Positions 15,401-20,927 of a stretch of DNA of 20,927 nt are shown here, in pieces. Under the pieces are notes generated by a model. That model was not told where the DNA came from. It saw only the letters and a program-made list of their open reading frames with translations, and did no database searches. Positions within the stretch are counted from its first letter, which is position 1. Every line of letters begins with the position of its first letter. The position numbers were made by a program, and so were the translations under genes. Source of the DNA: JACQWX01 sp041662295 (GTDB lineage Bacteria; Elusimicrobiota; Elusimicrobia; UBA1565; UBA9628); contig JBAZSR010000039.1 of NCBI GenBank assembly GCA_041662295.1, positions 1 to 20,927 of the forward strand, in the 5' to 3' direction.

Positions 15401-16839
15401 TGGACTCTCCCCTTGCCGCGCTCCGCAGGGCGGTTCGGCGCAGGAGGCCGCTCTTCATCGCCTTGGACCTCGCCCTGTTCCTGGCCGGCTGCGGGCTCCT
15501 CCTCTGCCTGTTCCAGCGAGGACAGGACGCCGACCAGGTCGCGGCCAACGAGCGGGCGAGCGCCGCGTTCGTCAAGGGCTGGACCGCGGACGGCACGAGC
15601 CTCGCGGGCCGGCGGGTCGTGATCCTGGTCTCGGACCGCGTTGAGACCTCCCGCGTCCTGGACCTCCCCGATGAGTCGCGGCTTGGCGGTTGGGCGCGTT
15701 GGGGCTTGCGCCGGCTCGGCCTGCGCAGAGCTGTCTCGGCCGCTGAGCTCTTCGAGAGCGTCGTGCCCGTGCCGGAGTGGACGGTGGAGACCCGCGGCTG
15801 GGCGGTCCCCAGGCGCGAGATGGTCTCCGCCTTGGCCGGCCAGATCATGCGCCTCATCGAGGGCCACGGCACCGTGGACCTCGTGGTCCAGGGCGAGGTC
15901 GCGGACTTCGCCCTTGAGGCGGCCCGCGAGGTCGAGAAGCTCGCGCCCCCGGAGAGCCGGACGCTCCTGCGCAAGGTCGTGGTGGTCGGGGCGGTGAGTG
16001 TGGCCGCGTTCGAGAAGCCCGGCCGCGTCCGGGAGTGGGTCTTCTTCTGGCGGGAGTCCGGCGGCGAGGGCGGGTCCGAGTCCGTCCTCAAGGCGGTTGC
16101 GCATACCCGGCGCTTCAAGGGCGAGGTCTTCGAAGGCGAGGACCTGCTGTTCACGGAGCCGCCCAAGCAGGGCTGGTACTCGGACAAGGAGATCGTCGCC
16201 TTCGTCCAGCGGCTCCTCCAGTCGGACCTCAGCATGGAGGACTACATGATGCTGGCCCAGCGCCGGCCCCCTTCCGAGACCGCGCCGCCCCTGCTGGCTC
16301 CCATCCCTGCTCCGGCTCCCCCTCTGGAACCGGCCCCGGCTCCAGAACCGGCTCCGATCCCGGTCCCGGCGCAGCCTCCCGCGGCCTCCACGGACACGGT
16401 CCGGGATCCCTCGGCCCTCGTGCTCTCCGTCCCGGCTGAGGAGGAGCCCCAGGACGAGGCCGCCCCGAAGGCTCCTCCCAAGCCGGACCAGGCGCTCGAG
16501 TCTCCCCTGCGCCTGCTCGAGCGTTCCGTGAGGCTCGCAGGCGAGCTCGCCAAGCGCAACGCTGAACGGGCGGCTGGGGCGCGGGAGTCCAAGCTGCGGG
16601 CCATGGCGGGCTACGGGGCGGCTAAACAGGAGGCGGCGGCCAAGGCGCTCGATGACGCTGCCGGTCCCAGGACGGGCCCAGGGTCAGCCGCGACTCAAGC
16701 CCCTGCCGCGACCCAGGTGCCGTCTGCGGGCGAGACTCCGCCATCCACGGCCCCGCCGCTCAAGGGCGGCCGCATCGCGCCGTTCAAGTCCGGCCCCAAG
16801 GTCACGCGCGAGCAGTTGGACCAGGAGGATGAGCCATGA
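15400..16839 (+). CDS. Membrane-anchored protein of unknown function with Pro/Ala-rich segment
   Basis: A 479-residue protein. A very basic N-terminus (RRAVRRRRP) is followed by one membrane segment at about 19-38, predicting a signal anchor with the rest in the periplasm. Residues 68-275 form an alpha/beta region (RRVVILVSDR, TVDLVVQGEVADFALEAARE, LLRKVVVVGAV) faintly like the core of an alpha/beta-hydrolase, but without a GxSxG nucleophile elbow. Residues 296-329 are Pro/Ala repeats (PAPAPPLEPAPAPEPAP), followed by a coiled-coil-like charged stretch near 370-425 and a low-complexity tail. Its ATG overlaps the stop of the Memo-AMMECR1 gene by one base and its own end overlaps the next ATG, so the three form a coupled operon. 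I do not recognise a family. Confidence 0.75.
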   Translation: MDSPLAALRRAVRRRRPLFIALDLALFLAGCGLLLCLFQRGQDADQVAANERASAAFVKGWTADGTSLAGRRVVILVSDRVETSRVLDLPDESRLGGWARWGLRRLGLRRAVSAAELFESVVPVPEWTVETRGWAVPRREMVSALAGQIMRLIEGHGTVDLVVQGEVADFALEAAREVEKLAPPESRTLLRKVVVVGAVSVAAFEKPGRVREWVFFWRESGGEGGSESVLKAVAHTRRFKGEVFEGEDLLFTEPPKQGWYSDKEIVAFVQRLLQSDLSMEDYMMLAQRRPPSETAPPLLAPIPAPAPPLEPAPAPEPAPIPVPAQPPAASTDTVRDPSALVLSVPAEEEPQDEAAPKAPPKPDQALESPLRLLERSVRLAGELAKRNAERAAGARESKLRAMAGYGAAKQEAAAKALDDAAGPRTGPGSAATQAPAATQVPSAGETPPSTAPPLKGGRIAPFKSGPKVTREQLDQEDEP

Positions 16840-17837
16840 CCCGCACTCTCCTGGCGGCCGCGCTTTCCGCAGGGCTGGCCTCGATCGCGGCCGCAGAGCC
16901 TGTCACGGTGCCGGATTGCTGCACCTTCGCCTGCCCCCATGGCTGGAGCCTGCGTCAGGAGAGCCCGAAGGAGGACCTGGTCAAGACGACCTGCCGGCCG
17001 CCCTGCGGGGAGGGCGTCTCGTGCGCGTCCCAGCCGGTCCTGTCCGTGGACGCGGACATGCGGCGCGGCCGCCACGGCTACGAGACCCATCTCAACGCCA
17101 TCCGGTCCGCGGGCGAGCGGGTCCGTCGGGAGGCGGTCTTCAACGGCTTGAGGGCCTTCTACGCCGCCCGTCCCAACGAGACCGCGGTGTACATCCCCAT
17201 CCGCCGCGGCTTCATCAGGCTCGGGTACAGGGCTCCGACGGACGGGTTCGACGCCGAGGCCGACCGCTTCCTCGACCTCCAGCGCTCCTTCGCCTTCCAG
17301 ACCCTCTGCGCGGCCGGCTCCGCCCAGGGTAAGCAGGCCCGCGTCCTGCCGGAGGCCGCTGCGTGGCGGCCCGTGTCCGTGCGCGGCGACGAGCGGACCG
17401 TGCCGGTGAGCACCTTCGTGCGCACGAAGCGCCACGGCGAATCGAGGGCCGTGGCCAGGGCCGCGGTCTACGACGTGGCCTACGACTGCGTCCTGGTGGT
17501 CTCGGTCTTCCCCGAGTCCCTGGCCGGAGAAGGCAGCCACTTCGAGTTCAAGTACAGCATGGCGGGGTACCGCCTGGATTCGGCCGAGGTCAAGCGCGTG
17601 CGCATCGAAGACCCGTCCAAGCTCTCCTTGAAGCAGGACAGTCGCTGGCTCCGCCGCCACGGGGTGCCCTTCTCCGAGGACCCGGCGGCCGAGGGCAGGC
17701 TCACCCTCTACAAGCTCGAGCCCTGGGCCGACTCCGCGACAGACAACAGGGCCGTGCTCGGCGACGCGGTCTTCGGCGGCCTGGGCAGGGTGACGATCGG
17801 TTACGACGTCACGGGCGCGGCCGAGGGCGTGGAGTAG
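16836..17837 (+). CDS. Secreted Cys-rich protein of unknown function
   Basis: A 333-residue protein with a signal peptide (residues 1-20, ending SIAAAEP). The mature N-terminus carries six cysteines in two clusters (C28, C29, C33 and C53, C57, C63), suggesting disulfides or metal binding. The rest is mixed alpha/beta with two apparent domains: about 65-155 (AVFNGLRAFYAAR, ETAVYIPIRRGFIRLGYRA) and about 170-330 (AVYDVAYDCVLVVSVFPESLAGEG). No known family is recognised. The ATG overlaps the stop of the previous gene as ATGA and has a strong AGGAGG seven bases upstream, so it is translated within the Memo-AMMECR1 operon. It ends three bases before the stop codon of the convergent nucleotidyltransferase gene. 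Confidence 0.78.
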   Translation: MTRTLLAAALSAGLASIAAAEPVTVPDCCTFACPHGWSLRQESPKEDLVKTTCRPPCGEGVSCASQPVLSVDADMRRGRHGYETHLNAIRSAGERVRREAVFNGLRAFYAARPNETAVYIPIRRGFIRLGYRAPTDGFDAEADRFLDLQRSFAFQTLCAAGSAQGKQARVLPEAAAWRPVSVRGDERTVPVSTFVRTKRHGESRAVARAAVYDVAYDCVLVVSVFPESLAGEGSHFEFKYSMAGYRLDSAEVKRVRIEDPSKLSLKQDSRWLRRHGVPFSEDPAAEGRLTLYKLEPWADSATDNRAVLGDAVFGGLGRVTIGYDVTGAAEGVE

Positions 17838-17840
17838 AGC

Positions 17841-18317
17841 TCATGGTTTCTTCCTCCGGGCGAGCCGCGCCTGCTCCTCCAACTTTTGAACGTCGAGGCG
17901 GTCCTGCCCACGGTCGGCGGCTCGCTTGTTTTTCAACAAGCATTCACGCGAGATAAAATCAGCGGGAAGCCCTTGATAGGTTCCTTTAACCCGCGTCTTC
18001 CACGCCTTCTCCGTTTCGACTCCGCTGATTCCCGATAAGAAGTCGACCCGGTTCGGAGGATTGCCAAGTTGAATCACATGATCGCCGGTAAAGTCCGATT
18101 CTTTAAGCCCTAAGGAGCCGAACCCGAAGTCCTTTAGCGCGGAGAGCACTCTTGGGATGTTCTCTGGGGTGGACCGGATCAGGATATCGAGGTCCTTGGT
18201 GCCGCGCACATAGCCATGGAAGGCCACGGCGTGCGCTCCGACGATCACGAACTCGACCTTGTTTTGATTCAAGGCCGCGACCAGCGCGGCGAAATCATCG
18301 CCTTGTTCCTCAGGCAT
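17841..18317 (-). CDS. Nucleotidyltransferase family protein, probable toxin-antitoxin component
   Basis: A 158-residue protein of the minimal nucleotidyltransferase fold. FVIVGAHAVAFHGYVRGTKDLDILI (22-47) combines the GAxA loop with the paired acidic residues D42 and D44 that bind the metal and nucleotide, followed by a helix and GDHVIQLGNPPNRVDFLSG. This is the type found in DUF6036/AbiEii-like families, often mobile with an HTH partner. Activity, possibly adding nucleotides to tRNA or protein, is inferred only. The start is supported by GGAGG five bases upstream, inside the end of the HTH gene, with an eight-base overlap. Base composition is more AT-rich than neighbouring genes, hinting at transfer. 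Which partner would be toxin is not decidable here. Confidence 0.78.
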   Translation of the reverse strand: MPEEQGDDFAALVAALNQNKVEFVIVGAHAVAFHGYVRGTKDLDILIRSTPENIPRVLSALKDFGFGSLGLKESDFTGDHVIQLGNPPNRVDFLSGISGVETEKAWKTRVKGTYQGLPADFISRECLLKNKRAADRGQDRLDVQKLEEQARLARRKKP

Positions 18318-18702
18318 CGGCCCTCCGCACGACTCGGGCCACTCGGATCATCGGCGCCGGCTTGCCGCCGCCTTGCGTCAGGCCGCCCAAGCGGACCCGC
18401 AGGAAGTCGACGTCGGCGACGCGTGCCCTAGGTGACAGGGACAGCATCCCCAGCAGCATCTCTTCCTCATTCTTCGCAAAGGCCTCGGCAGTCGGCCTGA
18501 CTTGAACGGCGCGCGCGATCTTTCCCACCGCGGCGCCCTGTTCCCATCGGATGCCAAGTTCCGTCAAGCGCCGCAGCGCCAGGCCTCGCGGCTGGGATCG
18601 GCCTTGGGTCCAGCGCCAGAGAGTCGTTTCCGCGATCCCGATGAGGATTGCGGCCTTTGCGCGCCCTCCGGATCGTTCCACGAACTGGTCAAGGGTAGTC
18701 AT
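18310..18702 (-). CDS. HTH DNA-binding protein, probable antitoxin/autoregulator
   Basis: A 130-residue protein. Residues 5-50 form a helix-turn-helix domain, with GRAKAAILIGIAETTLWRWT as the probable turn and recognition helix followed by basic RSQPRGLALRRL. The remainder (about 55-130) is helical then basic, without a recognised domain. An upstream in-frame ATG at 18732 exists, but it would lie inside the promoter (between -35 and -10), so the ATG at 18702 is preferred. The leader is then about five bases, nearly leaderless. The gene overlaps the nucleotidyltransferase gene, typical of antitoxin-toxin operons, and the promoter is embedded in palindromes that could be its operator. Confidence 0.75.
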   Translation of the reverse strand: MTTLDQFVERSGGRAKAAILIGIAETTLWRWTQGRSQPRGLALRRLTELGIRWEQGAAVGKIARAVQVRPTAEAFAKNEEEMLLGMLSLSPRARVADVDFLRVRLGGLTQGGGKPAPMIRVARVVRRADA

Positions 18703-18714
18703 TCGATCGCTTAT

Positions 18715-18743
18715 AGTATAGTGCATATGCATTGCAATTGCAA
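18715..18743 (-). promoter_or_regulatory. Sigma70-type promoter, TTGCAA-17-TATACT, of the HTH-nucleotidyltransferase pair
   Basis: TTGCAA (18743-18738) and TATACT (18720-18715) are separated by exactly 17 bases on the minus strand. The expected start point near 18708 leaves about five bases before the ATG. This is among the best promoters in the window and differs in composition from the GC-rich surroundings. Confidence 0.7.
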
Positions 18744-18744
18744 T
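18722..18744. promoter_or_regulatory. Two adjoining palindromes over the promoter, candidate operator
   Basis: TGCATATGCA (18722-18731) and ATTGCAATTGCAAT (18731-18744) are perfect palindromes lying across the spacer and -35 element. Both contain TGCA or TTGCAA cores. Their position is that expected for autorepression by the HTH protein of the operon. The remaining 60 bases up to the PilZ gene hold nothing recognisable. Confidence 0.5.
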
Positions 18745-18806
18745 AGTACAGACCTGTCCAATTGCCTTAGGATTCTCTCAATCGACCGTGCGAAATAAGG
18801 CCGGGC

Positions 18807-19145
18807 TCAGGCGTAGACGGCCAGGCCCAGCACGACCTCGGTCATCTCCGCGGGGTCGTGGGTGAACCGCAGGCCGAGCTCCGAGCCCGCCCGCCAGACG
18901 ACCTCGGCCCCGAACCGGCCGAATCTGCCGATCTCGAGGTGCACGACCTTGGCGTCGCTCGCGGGGCCCTCCACCGAGACCTTGGCGCCGCCCGGGGAGA
19001 TGTTGAGGATGAGGCAGTCGTGCCAGGTCCCCCCCTCCTCGAGCCGGGCCTTGAGGTGATGCTCCTGGTGGACCCGGAGCTTGGCCGGGTGCCTGATGGG
19101 CTTGCGGCCGTGGATGCGTCTCTCCGCCCCGGTCTTCCTGGTCAT
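18807..19145 (-). CDS. PilZ domain protein
   Basis: A 112-residue single-domain protein. An N-terminal arginine cluster contains RxxxR (R10-R14 and R14-R18), and NISPGG (48-53) supplies the [D/N]xSxxG element, the two parts of the PilZ c-di-GMP-binding signature (Pfam PF07238). The beta-barrel continues through VHLEIGRFG and ELGLRFTH. It probably binds c-di-GMP in the cytoplasm and passes the signal to an unknown partner. Its ATG overlaps the stop codon of the adenylate cyclase gene (ATGA), so the two are translationally coupled and likely work together. No strong Shine-Dalgarno sequence is visible. No terminator is evident after the stop. Confidence 0.88.
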   Translation of the reverse strand: MTRKTGAERRIHGRKPIRHPAKLRVHQEHHLKARLEEGGTWHDCLILNISPGGAKVSVEGPASDAKVVHLEIGRFGRFGAEVVWRAGSELGLRFTHDPAEMTEVVLGLAVYA

Positions 19146-20927
19146 TTCTCGGAAAGAGTCGTGACTCCGGCCCACGTCCCCTCGGGCGGGCGGGCCTTGA
19201 AGGCGCCGCAGCGGTCGACGTAGAGCCGGGAGGGCCGGTCGTCGGGGTTGAGGCGCAGGGACTCGCCGAAGGCCTTGAGGGCTTCGGCCCAGCGGCCGGC
19301 CGCGTAGGCCCGGCGGCCTTCCTTGAAGTAGCCCAGGGCCTCCATCATGTTCGGGAAGGTCTTCTCGTCGTGGTGGTCGAGGACCTCGTGGATCTTGACG
19401 GGGACGGTCTTCCCCTTGACCACCACGTCGTCGATGTCCCGGATCCGGTAGGTCCCCTTGAGGCGCTTGAAGGTGTTCTCGCTGATGAGGATGCGCGCCC
19501 CGTACTGCTTGCACGCGGACTCAAGGCGCGCGGCGAGGTTCACCCCGTCGCCGATCATCGTGTAGTCCATGCGCTTGGGTGAGCCGATGTTGCCGGAGAC
19601 CACGGTGTCCGTGTTGAGGCCGACGCCGATCTCGATGAGCCTCCTGCCCGCCTCGGTGCGGTGCCCGTTCCAGACGCGCAGCTCTCCCAGCATGGCGATG
19701 GCGCAGCGCACGGCCCGGTCCTCGGAGTCGGGGTGGGCGATCGGGATGCCGAAGCCGGCCATGATGGCGTCGCCGATGAACTTGTCGAGCATGCCTCCTT
19801 CGGCCTGGATGCACTCGACCATGAGGGTGAAGTACTTGTTGAGGAGCCCGACGGTGATCTGGGGCCCGAGCTCCTCCGAGATGGTCGTGAAGCTGCGGAT
19901 GTCGGAGAAGAGCACCGTGGCGGTCGTGCTCTTGCCGCCCAGGATGTCCTCTCCCCCGGCGAGCAGCTGGTCGGCCAGCGTGGGGTCCATGTAGCGCGCC
20001 ATCGTGGACTTGACCCGCTTCTCGCCCGAGATGTCGTCGATGACGATCATGGTGCCGAGCTTCTTGGACGCCCCGCTCGTCAGGGGGAGGACCGTGACGT
20101 TGGCCGAGACCTTCGCGTGGTCGAAGCTGAGCTCGGCGTCCATGGTGACGTCCGGCTGCTGGGTCTCCTCCACCCGGCGGACCTTGTCCACGATCCAGGA
20201 GGCGCCGTCGGTGAAGTAGGCGTCCACGGGCCGGCCCACGATGCCCGAGGGCTCGGCCTTGAGGATGCGCAGGCCGGCGGCGTTGCAGGTGACGATTTTC
20301 CCCTCCTCGTCGAGGGTGACGACCCCGTTGCTCATGCTCTGGAGCATGCTCTCGCTGTAGTTCTTCATGTTCTGCACGTCGGCGAAGAGCTTGGCGTTCT
20401 CGAGCGCGATGGCGATCTGGGCGGTGAAGGCGCGCAGGCGCGACTCGTCCTCGGCGCTGAACGGCCCGCCGTGCTTGTTGAGCACCTGGGTGACGCCGAT
20501 GACCTTCCCCTGCTTGTTCGCCACCGGGGTGCAGAGGATCGAGCGGGTGAAGAACCCCGTCTTCTTGTCGAAGGACGGGTTGAAGCGCATGTCGGCGTAG
20601 GCGTGCGGGATGTTGACGGACTTGGCCGAGGTGAAGACCGTCCCGGCGATGCCGAGGTGGTTGGGAAAGCGTATCTGGGTGGCGCCGATGCCCTCTCCCA
20701 CCAGGGACCAGAGCTCGGCGGTCTTCTCGTCGTTGAGGAAGAGGGTCGAGCGCTCGGCCGAGAGCATGCGCGTCGCCTCGCTCATGACCTTGCGGAGCAG
20801 GGTGCCGAGGTCGTTCTCGGAGGTGACATCCGCGACCACGTCGAGGAACTCGAGCTCCTTGACCCGGGACTGGCGCATCTTCTCGACGTACTGGGCCCCG
20901 TGGAGGGCGACCGCGGCCTGGGTGGTC
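19142..20927 (-). CDS. Adenylate/guanylate cyclase with GAF, PAS and TPR regions, 5' end outside window
   Basis: The frame stays open to the right edge, with TTQAAVALHGAQYVEK before the first internal Met, typical of the end of a preceding GAF domain, so the true start lies outside. Numbering from that Met (20878): a GAF domain at about 10-165, a PAS domain at 175-285 (MLQSMSNGVVTLDEEGKI), a class III cyclase domain at 315-500, and a TPR-like tail at 512-560. Cyclase residues are intact: metal ligands D326 (FSDIRSF) and D370 (FIGDAIM), transition-state N447 and R451 (VNLAARLES), and K366 with T440 at the base-specifying positions, favouring ATP over GTP. It should make cAMP in response to small molecules or redox state sensed by GAF/PAS. 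It is coupled to a PilZ gene. Confidence 0.9.
   Translation of the reverse strand, partial: TTQAAVALHGAQYVEKMRQSRVKELEFLDVVADVTSENDLGTLLRKVMSEATRMLSAERSTLFLNDEKTAELWSLVGEGIGATQIRFPNHLGIAGTVFTSAKSVNIPHAYADMRFNPSFDKKTGFFTRSILCTPVANKQGKVIGVTQVLNKHGGPFSAEDESRLRAFTAQIAIALENAKLFADVQNMKNYSESMLQSMSNGVVTLDEEGKIVTCNAAGLRILKAEPSGIVGRPVDAYFTDGASWIVDKVRRVEETQQPDVTMDAELSFDHAKVSANVTVLPLTSGASKKLGTMIVIDDISGEKRVKSTMARYMDPTLADQLLAGGEDILGGKSTTATVLFSDIRSFTTISEELGPQITVGLLNKYFTLMVECIQAEGGMLDKFIGDAIMAGFGIPIAHPDSEDRAVRCAIAMLGELRVWNGHRTEAGRRLIEIGVGLNTDTVVSGNIGSPKRMDYTMIGDGVNLAARLESACKQYGARILISENTFKRLKGTYRIRDIDDVVVKGKTVPVKIHEVLDHHDEKTFPNMMEALGYFKEGRRAYAAGRWAEALKAFGESLRLNPDDRPSRLYVDRCGAFKARPPEGTWAGVTTLSEK

Noticed and set aside
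18703..18732. Upstream start (MHMHY...) for the HTH protein
   Set aside because: It lies within the promoter between the -35 and -10 hexamers, so a normal transcript could not include it.

Overview
The window is uniformly GC-rich chromosomal DNA from a Gram-negative-type bacterium: many signal peptides, a predicted lipoprotein, an O-antigen ligase-like protein and envelope proteins with long Ala/Pro-rich stretches. The style (numerous exported Ala/Pro-rich hypotheticals, a signal peptide in front of an MFS transporter, a GlgC/transketolase pair, a Memo-AMMECR1 fusion) reminds me of high-GC Elusimicrobiota from metagenomes. That is an impression, not a demonstrated placement. No rRNA, tRNA, CRISPR array or intact transposase was seen.

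Layout. (1) 1-2618, minus strand: the start of an AI-2E/PerM-family permease running off the left edge, preceded by a secreted protein of unknown function with a possible toxin-like C-terminal half. (2) 2778-7758, plus strand: an exported protein with a textbook PD-(D/E)xK nuclease motif, a 12-TM MFS transporter behind a signal peptide and a 200-residue low-complexity region, and a Wzy/WaaL-type O-antigen ligase with a TPR tail. (3) 7755-9104: a convergent gamma-polyglutamate hydrolase-family lipoprotein, then a broken exported-protein gene ending at an 86-bp element with 13-bp perfect terminal inverted repeats. (4) 9104-12684, minus strand: glgC and a transketolase-like gene overlapping by GTGA, in a carbon-storage/pentose-phosphate operon. 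(5) 12685-13790: a frameshifted ChaN/TraB-like exported protein gene whose promoter, leader and first codons are a diverged copy of those of glgC. (6) 13925-17837, plus strand: a three-gene overlapping operon headed by a Memo-AMMECR1 fusion, followed by two envelope proteins of unknown function. (7) 17841-18743, minus strand: a more AT-rich HTH plus nucleotidyltransferase pair resembling a mobile toxin-antitoxin module. (8) 18807-20927, minus strand: a GAF-PAS-class III adenylate cyclase-TPR protein (5' end outside the window) overlapping a PilZ-domain gene by ATGA, joining cAMP and probable c-di-GMP signalling.

The main observations are: the duplication of the glgC 5' region onto an unrelated gene, where a GlgC beta-strand became the core of a signal peptide; a repeated arrangement in which a -10-like TAnnnT box lies only 4-12 bases before the start codon of most promoter-proximal genes, with no Shine-Dalgarno sequence, suggesting widespread leaderless transcription; and two reading-frame breaks at G runs, one of them G8, in exported-protein genes.
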